Assembly: GCF_905220705.1 (NCBI RefSeq)
Contig: NZ_CAJNAT010000020.1
Location: 78,355-142,354 of the forward strand
Length of the DNA stretch: 64,000 nucleotides
Direction of reading: 5' to 3'
Source of the DNA: Paraburkholderia domus
GTDB taxonomy: Bacteria > Pseudomonadota > Gammaproteobacteria > Burkholderiales > Burkholderiaceae
Positions 40,889-49,284 of the stretch are shown here, in pieces (position 1 is the stretch's first letter; each line of letters begins with the position of its first letter). The translations under genes were made by a program, and so were the position numbers. The notes under the pieces were generated by a model, which saw nothing but the letters and a program-made list of their open reading frames with translations, had not been told where the DNA came from and ran no database searches.

Positions 40889-42688
40889 TCAGGCCGTTTT
40901 GCGAGGAGCAAAGCGCCGCTTTCGAAGGGCTGGCGTGATCCGCCGGAAGCGCTCCTTCTTGTGCTCTTCTTCAAAATGGCTGAGCGACGGTTTGATCAGA
41001 TCGCTACGCGATACGATCCCAACCAGACGCATCGTTTCCCGGTCGGCAACGACAGGCAAACGTTCGAGGCCATGCACTGCCAGCCTCGTAGCGACGAGCC
41101 GGCAGGTTTCGTCGGGCAATGCAAACGCGGGGGACCGCTGCTTCAACACGTCAGCCAGACTCAGGTGGGCTTTGGATCCTGAGTCATCGTGACAGAGCTG
41201 CTGAAGCATCATCCGGTCGACCATGCCGAGTACCGCACCCTCTCGCGACACCGGATACGCGCGACGCGTCTGAGTGCCACCGAAGTAAGTCGTAAGCGCA
41301 TCAGCCACCGTCACGCCGGCATCGATCGATTCGACTGAGGTTGTCATGACCTCGTCGACATAGTGACGCTCCAGCGGGTCAACACCATACTCTCGATAGA
41401 TGTGATAGCCGCGACGCGCGATTTTTTCAGTCATGATCGAGCGGCGCATCACCACAGTCGAGAATCCGTGTGCAACCAGTGTGGCGGTCAGAAGCGGCAA
41501 CAGGGCATTGCTGTCGTGCGTGAGGCCGAACGCGAATACGATTGCCGTCAATGGCGCACCCAGCGTCGCGCCAAGCGTGGCCGCCATGCAGACCAGCGGC
41601 CACAGCGCCGGTTGATTGCCGGGCAGCAAGTGGGCAAGTACCGTCCCGAGCCCGGCGCCTAGCATCAGCAACGGTGCGAGCACGCCACCGGAGGTTCCCG
41701 ATCCAAGCGCAACCACCCACATGACGGCCTTGACGGCCAGCAATGCGAGCGCGATCTGCACGGCGATATTCTGATGAAGCAGATCGCCGATGACGTCGTA
41801 GCCGACGCCGAGTGCGCGTGGCTCGATCAATCCACCGATACCGACGATGACGCCGCCGAGCGCAGGCCACCACATCCAGTGAATGGGCAACTTGCCGAAC
41901 AGATCTTCCGTCTTGTACAAGGCGGCAGAAAGACCTGAAGCCAGTGCGCCGGAAAGCAGTCCGGCAATGACGCATGAGACCAGCGACCAACCGTCAGGCG
42001 CGCCCGTCTCGAGCGGGAACAATGGTCCGGTGCCAAAGAATGCGGCGCGAGCGAAACCGGCTACCGCGCAGGCGAGGGCGACAGGCAGGAAGCTGCGCGG
42101 CCGCCATTCGAACAGCAGCAACTCGACTGCCAGCAACACCGCGGCCACAGGTGTACCGAACACGGCGGTCATACCCGCTGCGGCGCCGGCGACCAGCAGT
42201 GTTTTGCGCTCCGCCGATGTCACCTTCACGCATTGAGCAATCAGCGAGCCGAGCGCGCCGCCAGTCATGATGATCGGCCCTTCGGCGCCGAACGGGCCAC
42301 CGCTGCCGATCACAATGCCGGACGACAGCGGTTTGAGTATGGCGACTTTCGGCGACATCTTGCTCTTGCCGAACAGGATTGCTTCGATCGCTTCCGGAAT
42401 GCCGTGTCCACGTATTTTTTCGGAGCCGTACCGCGCCATCAGGCCCACGATCAAACCGCCCGCCACGGGCACCAGGATCACCCAGGCGCCGAGCGTGTTG
42501 TGCGCCGGCGAGCGGTCCGCAAACGACAGACTTCCGAAGAAAAACAGATTGGTGAAAAAATGGATCAGGTTCAGCAATACGAATGCGGCAAACGTGCTGA
42601 CAGCGCCGATGCAGGCGGCAAGTACAAAAATGCCAGGCAGCCGCGCATTAGCTGAGAAATCGCGCTTGTGGGAATCCGTGCTCATCAT
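40889..42688 (-). CDS. ClC-family chloride channel/antiporter with CBS domains (first copy)
   Basis: A 599-residue membrane protein. Anion-pathway motifs are GSGGPFGAEGP (128-138, gating Glu136), GKSKMSP and GSGTSGGVLAPL. The conserved gating glutamate suggests Cl-/H+ exchange. Two CBS domains occupy the C-terminal 150 residues (VDEVMTTSVESIDAGVTVADAL, LERLPVVADRETMRLVGIVSRSDLI) and may bind adenine nucleotides. Its start shares a base with the MarR stop, so the two form one operon controlled by the site at 43134. A close paralogue is at 45940. Confidence 0.94.
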   Translation of the reverse strand: MMSTDSHKRDFSANARLPGIFVLAACIGAVSTFAAFVLLNLIHFFTNLFFFGSLSFADRSPAHNTLGAWVILVPVAGGLIVGLMARYGSEKIRGHGIPEAIEAILFGKSKMSPKVAILKPLSSGIVIGSGGPFGAEGPIIMTGGALGSLIAQCVKVTSAERKTLLVAGAAAGMTAVFGTPVAAVLLAVELLLFEWRPRSFLPVALACAVAGFARAAFFGTGPLFPLETGAPDGWSLVSCVIAGLLSGALASGLSAALYKTEDLFGKLPIHWMWWPALGGVIVGIGGLIEPRALGVGYDVIGDLLHQNIAVQIALALLAVKAVMWVVALGSGTSGGVLAPLLMLGAGLGTVLAHLLPGNQPALWPLVCMAATLGATLGAPLTAIVFAFGLTHDSNALLPLLTATLVAHGFSTVVMRRSIMTEKIARRGYHIYREYGVDPLERHYVDEVMTTSVESIDAGVTVADALTTYFGGTQTRRAYPVSREGAVLGMVDRMMLQQLCHDDSGSKAHLSLADVLKQRSPAFALPDETCRLVATRLAVHGLERLPVVADRETMRLVGIVSRSDLIKPSLSHFEEEHKKERFRRITPALRKRRFAPRKTA

Positions 42689-43104
42689 TATTCAAAGTCG
42701 ATCTGTGGAATCTGGAAAGCACCTTCGAGCGATTTGAGCTCGGCACGGTGCAGTTCCGCCAGTTTTGCCAGTACCTTTTCACCCGCCTTTTCCAGGTGGA
42801 CTTCAACCTGCCGACGGTCGGTTTCGCTAACCTGACGACGGACCAGGTTGAGTGCCTCACACCGGGACACCAGCGCGACGACACCGTGATGCTGTGCCTG
42901 AAGGCGCTCCGCCAGTTCGCCAACCGTTGCCCAATCGCGTTCCGGATAGCCCTTGATGTGCAGCAGCAGCAAATATTGCAGCGGCGTGATGCCCTCGCTC
43001 TGGGCGGCTTGCTCCGAGAAACGCTCAAAGCGCCGCATCTGGTAGCGAAATTCAGACAGTTGTTCGAAGTCGGCCTTGTGCAGCCCGCGAATCCGTTCTT
43101 TCAT
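42688..43104 (-). CDS. MarR-family transcriptional regulator of the ClC cluster
   Basis: A 138-residue protein starting MKERIRGLHKADFEQLSEF. The winged helix is ITPLQYLLLLHIKGYPERDWATVGELAERLQAQHHGVVALVSRCEALNLVRRQVSETDRRQVEVHLEKAG, with the MarR DRR wing. Helices at both ends form the dimer interface. The palindrome TTATATCA-N5-TGATATAA lies 30-50 bp upstream, and five more copies are found before neighbouring genes, so this protein is the likely regulator of the whole cluster. The ligand is unknown. Confidence 0.92.
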   Translation of the reverse strand: MKERIRGLHKADFEQLSEFRYQMRRFERFSEQAAQSEGITPLQYLLLLHIKGYPERDWATVGELAERLQAQHHGVVALVSRCEALNLVRRQVSETDRRQVEVHLEKAGEKVLAKLAELHRAELKSLEGAFQIPQIDFE

Positions 43105-43133
43105 TGGATATCCGCCAACGTAAAAAACGGCGA

Positions 43134-43154
43134 TTATATCACGTGATGATATAA
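43134..43154. promoter_or_regulatory. MarR-type operator, site 1 (upstream of the MarR-ClC operon)
   Basis: TTATATCA, CGTGA, TGATATAA: a perfect inverted repeat with an 8-bp half-site and 5-bp spacer. It lies immediately upstream of the marR-type gene at 43104 and is the best copy of the motif found six times between 43.1 and 48.0 kb. Confidence 0.8.
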
Positions 43155-43191
43155 ACAATCGCAAATCGGCCGTAGAAGCGATGTGCCGCCG

Positions 43192-44385
43192 TCATGCCGC
43201 CTGCTTGCCCTTCGTGAAGGTCTGACGATACAGGCCGGAAATCAGATTCACCTGCGTGATCATGCCGACGACCTGACCCGTGGCATCGAGTACCGGAATA
43301 TGGTGGTGGCCGTAGTTCGCAAACATTGGCACGAGTTCGGTAATCGGCGATGCCGCGTCGACCGTGCAGACTTCAGTGCTCATCACGGTGCCGACACTTG
43401 GCGCTGAAAGCGGATCGCGACGCAGCCAACCCTCGAAGTAACCGGCGATGGCGGAAGACTTTCCAAAAGTTCTCTTGTCGATCAGATCCGCGCGGGTCAC
43501 GATGCCGAGGAGTTTGCCCGCCGGGTCGATGACGGGCAGGGCCTTGACGTGATTGCGTTTGAGCAGCCCCCAAGCCGCTGCGGTCCGTGTGTCCGGCGCC
43601 ACCGTCACGATTTGACGTGACATGATGTCCGCGCACGTTAATTCGTTGAAGGTCCGCGAAAAAGCCTGAAGCTGTGTCTCGCGCAGCAGTGACTCGAGGT
43701 CGTCCGGATCGATGTCCAGCATTTCGCTGCGTCTTTTCAGAACCGCTTCGAGATCCGCTCGGGTGAAACCCGAACGCGACGCTTCGTTGGCAGGTGCGCC
43801 TGCATTGCCCCGGTTCTGCCGGCCGGCGTGCGGATAGCGGTGACCGGTGGCGGCGTGATAGAGGATCGCCGCACAGAGCAGGGCGACCGACTGCACGGCA
43901 ATCGGCTCAAGCACAAAAGCGTAGCCCATGGCATGCACCGCGGGACCGCCCAGTACGGCCGTCAATGCAACAGCACCCGATGGCGGATGAACACACCGGA
44001 GGGCGAACATGCCGCAGATCGACAGGGCGACAGCAAGGGCCGCCGCCATGGTCGGGTCCACAATCGTGCTCGCACAGGTCACGCCAATCGTCGCGGAAAC
44101 GAGGTTGCCACCGACGATTGACCATGGCTGCGCAAGCGGACTGGCCGGCACGGCAAACAGTAATACAGCCGAGGCACCCATTGGCGCGACGAGAAGTGGA
44201 ATGTTCGCCGCATGTCCGAGCAGGAGATGCATCGAACCACCCGTAAACGCGATGCCGAGCAGCGCACCGAGGCAGGATCGCCCGCGCTCCTGCCATTTGA
44301 CGGTAATTGGGGCGGGGATAAAACTGGAAAACCAGTTGATTGCGATGGATCGAAACAAGATCTGACCGGAAAAAGAAGGGAGCAC
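43192..44385 (-). CDS. HPP-family membrane protein with two CBS domains
   Basis: A 397-residue protein. The N-terminal HPP domain has four membrane segments and the signature ALRCVHPPSGAVALTAVLGG, with LLVAPMGASAVLLFAVP before it. The C-terminal half carries a CBS pair (LTCADIMSRQIVTVAPDT, VKALPVIDPAGKLLGIVTRADLI, VGTVMSTEVCTVDAASPI, HHIPVLDATGQVVGMITQVNLI). HPP proteins are linked to nitrite or other anion transport. The start at 44385 is a GTG with a weak ribosome site, so the N-terminus is uncertain. MarR-type site 2 lies 68-88 bp upstream. Confidence 0.9.
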   Translation of the reverse strand: MLPSFSGQILFRSIAINWFSSFIPAPITVKWQERGRSCLGALLGIAFTGGSMHLLLGHAANIPLLVAPMGASAVLLFAVPASPLAQPWSIVGGNLVSATIGVTCASTIVDPTMAAALAVALSICGMFALRCVHPPSGAVALTAVLGGPAVHAMGYAFVLEPIAVQSVALLCAAILYHAATGHRYPHAGRQNRGNAGAPANEASRSGFTRADLEAVLKRRSEMLDIDPDDLESLLRETQLQAFSRTFNELTCADIMSRQIVTVAPDTRTAAAWGLLKRNHVKALPVIDPAGKLLGIVTRADLIDKRTFGKSSAIAGYFEGWLRRDPLSAPSVGTVMSTEVCTVDAASPITELVPMFANYGHHHIPVLDATGQVVGMITQVNLISGLYRQTFTKGKQAA

Positions 44386-44452
44386 GAAATCAATCGCGAG
44401 GCCATGACCTTACGGGGGAACCCTCGCGAAGCGAAATAAACAATTTTCATGA

Positions 44453-44473
44453 TTATATTTCATTGTGATATAT
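44453..44473. promoter_or_regulatory. MarR-type operator, site 2 (upstream of HPP-CBS)
   Basis: TTATATTT, CATTG, TGATATAT: the same 8-5-8 layout as site 1, with two mismatches in the left and one in the right half-site. Confidence 0.6.
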
Positions 44474-44581
44474 CCCGTTGCTTCCGGTCGGCGGCAGGGA
44501 GGATGAGGTTATTCCGCGTCCGCCCTTGCGGACGCATTCGGGTACCGCGTGCAACTCCCCACGAGCCCAGCAGCTGTTAAA

Positions 44582-44602
44582 ATAACTCACGTTGTGATAT
44601 AA
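44582..44602. promoter_or_regulatory. MarR-type operator, site 3 (upstream of DUF1840)
   Basis: ATAACTCA, CGTTG, TGATATAA: the right half-site is perfect and the left matches 5 of 8 positions. It lies 230 bp before the DUF1840 start, so a promoter in this interval would have a long leader. Confidence 0.5.
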
Positions 44603-44833
44603 ATGATTGCAGAACCGCTGGAGAAGCGAAACCAGTTTGGCCAGACTCTGGCAGGCCGGCTTTCAGGCTCGCGTGGATCGACCGCCGCGAAGGAAAGCTG
44701 CGTCTCGCGCTTGCGGAAGAGGGGGAAGTGGCGGTCCAGCGGTTGTGCTGCAGTCGGTGATTCGGCCGTTTGAGGAATGCTCACCTGACCGGCGCGAATC
44801 TATCGCGATTCACTCTATAAGGGAGCGCCCATC

Positions 44834-45151
44834 ATGATGATCACTTTTCAATCAACTGCGGCGCCCGACGTTTTGATGCTTCGGGATCTTGCCCAATATC
44901 TGCTGGGTCTGATCGGTAAGCGGCTCGACGCTCGTGGCGTCATCATGCACGACGAGTTGCCAGGCGCGATCAGCCGCCTCGAAGCAGCGATCGAGGACGA
45001 GGCCAAGGCTGAACTTGTTCTTGAAACGTTGCAGTGCTCCCCTGGTAACCGGCGCGACTCAGGCAACGGACTTTCACAGCGCGCGTGGCCATTTCTGGAC
45101 ATGATGCGGGCAGCGCGCAAAACGGGCGCGGACATTCTCTGGGGGCTCTAG
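44834..45151 (+). CDS. DUF1840 family small protein
   Basis: A 105-residue cytoplasmic protein: MMITFQSTAAPDVLMLRDLAQYLL, then RGVIMHDELPGAISRLEAAIEDE and a C-terminal RAWPFLDMMRAARKTGADILWGL. This order (short beta start, helix, MIxxELPxAIxxLEAAI, PLLDMLRxA) is that of DUF1840, a family of unknown function. GGGAGC precedes the ATG. It is convergent with a string of three tiny genes and lies within the MarR-type operator cluster. Confidence 0.85.
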   Translation: MMITFQSTAAPDVLMLRDLAQYLLGLIGKRLDARGVIMHDELPGAISRLEAAIEDEAKAELVLETLQCSPGNRRDSGNGLSQRAWPFLDMMRAARKTGADILWGL

Positions 45152-45205
45152 TCGTCACGTGCACGAAGTGCACGGCCTTAGCCACGTGCTTCGGCGGCGT
45201 TGCAA

Positions 45206-45364
45206 TCAATGCCCGTTGTGCGTCCGGCTCCGCCAATGCCGACGCACGGCAGGGTGGAGAATCCTCTCCCGCAATGTCGCGCGGCGCCCCTGCAGAATGA
45301 CGACGAGAACCACCATTGCGAGGATTGCGGCAGCAACAACCAGCTGTACTAATAAATCCATCAT
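45206..45364 (-). CDS. Small single-span membrane protein (52 aa)
   Basis: Starts MMDLLVQLVVAAAILAMVVL, one hydrophobic helix, then a basic tail (QGRRATLRERILHPAVRRHWRSRTHNGH). A strong GGAGG lies 7 nt before the ATG, and the start overlaps the stop of the 39-residue gene upstream (ATGA). No family was recognised. It is the last of three co-oriented tiny genes behind MarR-type site 4. Confidence 0.65.
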   Translation of the reverse strand: MMDLLVQLVVAAAILAMVVLVVILQGRRATLRERILHPAVRRHWRSRTHNGH

Positions 45365-45480
45365 GATTCGCCTCCAATATTATCTCGTGTTGGCGGTTGA
45401 GACCCTGTCACCGCGCGACGTTCGAATTTTAGTTTCCATGAGCCCATGCGCGCGAGGATACGGGCAAACGGAGCCAGCAT
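45361..45480 (-). CDS. Very small protein (39 aa), coupled to the 52-aa membrane protein
   Basis: Starts MLAPFARILARMGSWKLKFE, a basic amphipathic peptide with a polar tail. GGAGG lies 6 nt upstream of the ATG at 45480, and the stop overlaps the next start, so the peptide may mainly serve translational coupling. No family was recognised. Confidence 0.5.
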   Translation of the reverse strand: MLAPFARILARMGSWKLKFERRAVTGSQPPTRDNIGGES

Positions 45481-45529
45481 GTTTTCCTCCATAGTCCCGC
45501 GGAACCCGCTTCTGTCGTGCGCCGCGCCT

Positions 45530-45715
45530 TCAGGTAAATAGCGGTACAGCTTCGATCAGCGCGAAACCCAGAAGCGCGCCAAGTGTCGCGCCAAGTAGCC
45601 GCGGATGCCACCGTTCAAGGTGTAACGCTTCCAGCAAGCTGCCGATCAGAATGACGCCAAGCAACGCAAAGGCGCCTACCAGGTAGCTGATTTCAAAGTC
45701 GTTGCCTATGACCAT
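45530..45715 (-). CDS. Small two-span membrane protein (61 aa)
   Basis: Starts MVIGNDFEISYLVGAFALLG. Two hydrophobic helices (LVGAFALLGVILIGSLLEAL and RLLGATLGALLGFALIEAVP) are separated by the short loop HLERWHP. GGGAGAG precedes the ATG at 45715, which decides the start against a reading 27 residues longer. MarR-type site 4 lies 83-103 bp upstream. It is the first of three tiny genes between the two ClC loci; no family was recognised. Confidence 0.7.
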   Translation of the reverse strand: MVIGNDFEISYLVGAFALLGVILIGSLLEALHLERWHPRLLGATLGALLGFALIEAVPLFT

Positions 45716-45797
45716 TTTTTCACTCTCCCGGGCAAAGTGCGTTTTACGCCGCATCCGACCAAACGGCACCGCTGCGAGCCGTTTCTCAAGCCTCATT

Positions 45798-45818
45798 ATA
45801 TATCACGACATGATGTAT
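45798..45818. promoter_or_regulatory. MarR-type operator, site 4 (upstream of the tiny-gene operon)
   Basis: ATATATCA, CGACA, TGATGTAT: 7 of 8 and 6 of 8 matches to the half-sites of site 1 with identical spacing. Confidence 0.55.
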
Positions 45819-45899
45819 GTGATCGAATTTGCACGAGCGTTCGTGCGTCGTCGCGGCGGTCCGCAGTGCAGGTCAAGGGATGGGCATGTCGTTTACACA

Positions 45900-45920
45900 C
45901 TACATCACAAAATGATGCAA
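45900..45920. promoter_or_regulatory. MarR-type operator, site 5 (upstream of the second ClC gene)
   Basis: CTACATCA, CAAAA, TGATGCAA: 6 of 8 matches in each half-site with identical spacing, ending 19 bp before the earliest start codon of the second ClC gene. Confidence 0.5.
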
Positions 45921-45939
45921 TATTGGGTTTCAGGTCGCT

Positions 45940-47787
45940 GTGCAGTTGGTGGCGCATCAGCGTTTCTCCATTCGACAGTCGGGATCCAACGTGCACGTGA
46001 ATGCTTCCAAAGGCGATTTCGCCACCGATACGCGGCTATTGCGAATCACGGCCATCGCGGCCGTTGTCGGCATCCTGAGTACGCTGGCGGCAGACTTTCT
46101 GCTGCACCTCATCCGCTTCTTCACGAATGTGTTTTTCTTTCAGACGATATCGATCGGGAACCATTCGCCCGCGGCCAACACGCTCGGCTTGTGGGTCGTC
46201 GTGGTGCCGGTGATCGGCGGCCTGATCGTCGGGTTGATCGCTCGCTTCGGCTCGGAGCAGATTCGCGGCCACGGCATTCCAGAAGCAATCGAGGCCATTC
46301 TGTTCGGCAAGAGCAAGATGTCGCCTACCGTGGCGGTGCTTAAACCGCTGGCATCCGCTATTGCAATCGGCAGCGGTGGACCGTTCGGCGCCGAAGGTCC
46401 GATCATCATGACTGGCGGCGCAATCGGCTCGCTAATTGCCCAGTTTTTTCATCTGTCGAGCGGTGAGCGCAAAACACTACTGGTCGCCGGTGCCGTCGCC
46501 GGGATGACAGCGGTGTTCGGCACGCCTGTGGCAGCTGTGTTGCTGGCAGTGGAATTGCTGTTGTTCGAATTGCGGCCGCGCAGCCTGCTGCCGGTCGCTG
46601 TCTCGTGTGCCGTGGCGGGATTCGCCCGCCCGTTGCTGATGGGCAGCGGGCCGCTGTTTCCGCTGCAAACGCTGCCACTCGGGCCACTCGGCCTTGCTTC
46701 GTGCGCGATCGCCGGGCTTATCACAGGTGCGCTTTCATGGGCACTGTCGAGTTGGCTCTACAAGGTAGAGGACGCCTTTGCGCGGTTGCCGTTCCACTGG
46801 ATGTGGTGGCCCGCGCTCGGCGGCGTGGTGGTCGGCATCGGTGGCTACTTTCAGCCGCGTGCGCTGGGCGTCGGCTACGACGTGATCGGCGATCTCCTGC
46901 TGAATCGTCTCACGCTCAGCGTCGTACTGGCGATCGTGCTGGTGAAAGCGGTGATCTGGGTCATCGCGCTGGGTTCAGGCACGTCCGGGGGTGTTCTCGC
47001 TCCATTGCTGATGATGGGCGCGGGCGTAGGCGCGGTGCTCGGCCCGAGCATGCCCGGCGGCGACCCGGCCGTATGGCCTCTTGTCTTCATGGCGGCGGCC
47101 CTTGGAGGCATGATGCGCGCGCCGATCATGGCCGTGGTGTTCGCGTTCGAACTGACGCATGACGCGAATGCATTGCTGCCACTTCTCACGGCCGCGGCCG
47201 TTTCATATGGATTTACGGTGCTATTCATGCGCCGTTCAATTCTGACTGAGAAAATCGCGAGGCGTGGTTATCACATCTACCGCGAATACGGGATCGATCC
47301 GCTCGAACGGCATCATGTCGACGAGGTAATGACCAGGGACGTGAAGACGATCGACGCGGACATCAGCGTCGCCGACGCCCTCGAGCGGCATTTTGGCCCG
47401 CAACAGGCGCATCGCGCCTATCCGGTCGTGCGGGACGGTGTGCTGGTCGGCATGACTGATCGGCGGATGCTGGGTACCGCGACGGACAGTGGCGGCGGGG
47501 CCGCGCGCGTCGCCGATCTATTCGGTAGCGAGCGTCCCGAAATCGCACTGCCTGATGAGACATGCCGGCATGTCGCGGCTCGCCTCGCTGTCCGTTCGCT
47601 CGATCGTGTGCCGGTCGTCGCGGATGAAACGACCTATCAGCTGCTCGGCATCGTGTCGCGGCATGATCTGGTCAAGCCGTCGCTCTCAATCTTCAACGAG
47701 GAACGCGAGCGCGAGCAATTCCGGAGCGTATCGCTGACACGCGGCAAGCGGTCTGCACCGGTTAAAGACCGCACGCCACCTCACTGA
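45940..47787 (+). CDS. ClC-family chloride channel/antiporter with CBS domains (second copy)
   Basis: Up to 615 residues and closely similar to the copy at 40889 throughout, including IRGHGIPEAIEAILFGKSKMSP, GSGGPFGAEGP (144-154, gating glutamate kept) and GSGTSGGVLAPLL. The C-terminal CBS pair is present (VDEVMTRDVKTIDADISVADAL, LDRVPVVADETTYQLLGIVSRHDLV). The GTG at 45940 has no clear ribosome site; GTG codons at 45991 and 45997 are alternatives and would remove about 20 unconserved residues. Sites 4 and 5 lie just upstream. Confidence 0.92.
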   Translation: MQLVAHQRFSIRQSGSNVHVNASKGDFATDTRLLRITAIAAVVGILSTLAADFLLHLIRFFTNVFFFQTISIGNHSPAANTLGLWVVVVPVIGGLIVGLIARFGSEQIRGHGIPEAIEAILFGKSKMSPTVAVLKPLASAIAIGSGGPFGAEGPIIMTGGAIGSLIAQFFHLSSGERKTLLVAGAVAGMTAVFGTPVAAVLLAVELLLFELRPRSLLPVAVSCAVAGFARPLLMGSGPLFPLQTLPLGPLGLASCAIAGLITGALSWALSSWLYKVEDAFARLPFHWMWWPALGGVVVGIGGYFQPRALGVGYDVIGDLLLNRLTLSVVLAIVLVKAVIWVIALGSGTSGGVLAPLLMMGAGVGAVLGPSMPGGDPAVWPLVFMAAALGGMMRAPIMAVVFAFELTHDANALLPLLTAAAVSYGFTVLFMRRSILTEKIARRGYHIYREYGIDPLERHHVDEVMTRDVKTIDADISVADALERHFGPQQAHRAYPVVRDGVLVGMTDRRMLGTATDSGGGAARVADLFGSERPEIALPDETCRHVAARLAVRSLDRVPVVADETTYQLLGIVSRHDLVKPSLSIFNEEREREQFRSVSLTRGKRSAPVKDRTPPH

Positions 47788-47965
47788 ATCCCTGCTTCAT
47801 CACGACGGCTCTCCCTTAAAAACCTGCGTGCCATCTGCAATTGGGCGAGGAAAAGACCGCGGACCTCAGCACGAGCGTCCCTTGGCAAAGCGTATCGCGG
47901 CCGAGATTCCGCACTCGCTGTCCAGACCTTGCTAGCGTGTCATTTCTGGCTGTCATCGCATCCAG

Positions 47966-47986
47966 TTATATCATGCGGTGATATAT
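47966..47986. promoter_or_regulatory. MarR-type operator, site 6 (upstream of uspA)
   Basis: TTATATCA, TGCGG, TGATATAT: a perfect left half-site and 7 of 8 in the right half-site, 115-135 bp before the UspA start. Confidence 0.7.
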
Positions 47987-48101
47987 AATGAAGCATGGGG
48001 AAGATTCATACGCGGATGGCCGGCCACCCGCCCCGGCGAGACGCAGTGAGCGCTGCCGGATTGACTTCCGCGCCGTCGCGGTAAACGAGGGAGGAGGTGG
48101 C

Positions 48102-48560
48102 ATGTCGAGTTTCCGCCGTGTGCTTCTTTGTTATGACGCAACCCGTGAAGGACAGCAGGCGCTGAGGGAGGCGGCCGCGCTGGTCGAAGATCTCAGGGTG
48201 GAAACGCACGTACTCTCCATTCTGAGTAATTCGGCATGGGTGCAGGGCGCGGACATCACCTCCGCCGTGCCCTTTGACATCGTCGACAAGGCAGCCAGAG
48301 ACTTGCTACAGGAGGGACTGAAGAAGCTCGCAGCGCGTGGCATCCATGCAACCGGGCACTTCGCCGTCGGGGAGCCATTGGATCAGATTCCGTTTTTCGC
48401 AAAAGATCTGAACGTCGACCTCATCGTGGTGGGTCACCGCCATGCCACCCGATTGGCACGCTGGTGGGCCGGCAAAAACGACGGGCTGCTGCTGGACAGA
48501 GTCAGTTGCAGCGTGCTCGTCGCGATGTGCCCGGCTGATGATCATCAACCGCACTCGTAG
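48102..48560 (+). CDS. Universal stress protein (UspA family)
   Basis: A 152-residue protein starting MSSFRRVLLCYDATREGQQAL, with the extended ribosome site GGGAGGAGG. The nucleotide-binding C-terminal pattern appears as LIVVGHRHATRLARWW, then LLDRVSCSVLVAM, close to G-2x-G-9x-G(S/T) but with histidine and arginine substitutions. UspA proteins bind ATP or act as stress chaperones. A frame open 38 residues further upstream was rejected in favour of this start. It is probably part of the MarR-type regulon through site 6. Confidence 0.9.
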   Translation: MSSFRRVLLCYDATREGQQALREAAALVEDLRVETHVLSILSNSAWVQGADITSAVPFDIVDKAARDLLQEGLKKLAARGIHATGHFAVGEPLDQIPFFAKDLNVDLIVVGHRHATRLARWWAGKNDGLLLDRVSCSVLVAMCPADDHQPHS

Positions 48561-48697
48561 AATTACTCTGGATTGGCGGTAGCCCTCCCGAATCAACATG
48601 AAGACGTGAATGCATCTTACGGATGCTGATCGGGCGATTGCTGACTATCGACCTGAGCGTGCGCGTTGCCGTTCGTGATGCATCTCTCCATGCATGC

Positions 48698-49162
48698 TCA
48701 CAGCAAGGATTTCCCTTGGTCGAGAATCTTGTCGCAGATCTGCTTCGTGGCCTGTTCCTTCAGGCCGCCACCGCTCAGGTCCAACTGACTGCCGTTGCCA
48801 GTGCTCAGGATACCCTTGGCGCCGTTGGCATAGCCACTGTCAGACGAGGCGGAACTGGAACCGCCCGGGAGCTTGCTCATCAGCGAGTCCTTGACCGAAG
48901 ACGCGCTGTTGCCGCTGAGGTAGTTGTTCTTGATGCAGAACTCCAGGACGCCCGCGACGTTGCCGGTGCTGCCAGAGCTTAATGACTGACCTGACAAGGC
49001 ACTGCCCATGCCACCAAGGCTCCCGAGGCTCCCGAGGCCTCCGGACGATGCAGCACCCCCGGCCTGGTTGAGCAGGTTGCCTAGCTGCGCCTGGGCGGCC
49101 GAGACGGGTAGCAATACGGCGAACAGGAGCCCTATCGCGGTGCGATACGTACGTGCGTTCAT
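48698..49162 (-). CDS. DUF2501 secreted protein (YjjA-like)
   Basis: A 154-residue precursor with a signal peptide (GLLFAVLLPVSAAQA). A Gly/Ser-rich segment (GGLGSLGSLGGMGSALSG) precedes the conserved domain NVAGVLEFCIKNNYLSG, VKDSLMSKLPG and ATKQICDKILDQGKSLL, with two cysteines likely to pair. Function unknown, periplasmic. Confidence 0.9.
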   Translation of the reverse strand: MNARTYRTAIGLLFAVLLPVSAAQAQLGNLLNQAGGAASSGGLGSLGSLGGMGSALSGQSLSSGSTGNVAGVLEFCIKNNYLSGNSASSVKDSLMSKLPGGSSSASSDSGYANGAKGILSTGNGSQLDLSGGGLKEQATKQICDKILDQGKSLL

Positions 49163-49284
49163 ACTCGAACTCCTTCTGCTGGCTGAAAGTCCTATTTACT
49201 ATAGTTCCTTTCAGACGGACGGCAGATGGCGTTGTCACGTTTAATATTCGTGGAAGGAGCCGCTTGAGCGCGACGTGCTGCTGA

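Larger units (their letters stand above)
44386..44833. other. Regulatory gap between the HPP-CBS and DUF1840 genes
   Basis: No gene of more than 60 residues is supported. It holds MarR-type sites 2 and 3, one near each divergent gene. A 76-codon frame at 44607-44837 on the plus strand lacks a ribosome site and any family match. Confidence 0.55.

Noticed and set aside
45362..45494. Short plus-strand frame starting MIRLQYYLVLAVETL
   Set aside because: Its start overlaps the well-supported start of the 52-residue minus-strand gene and it has no ribosome site of its own.
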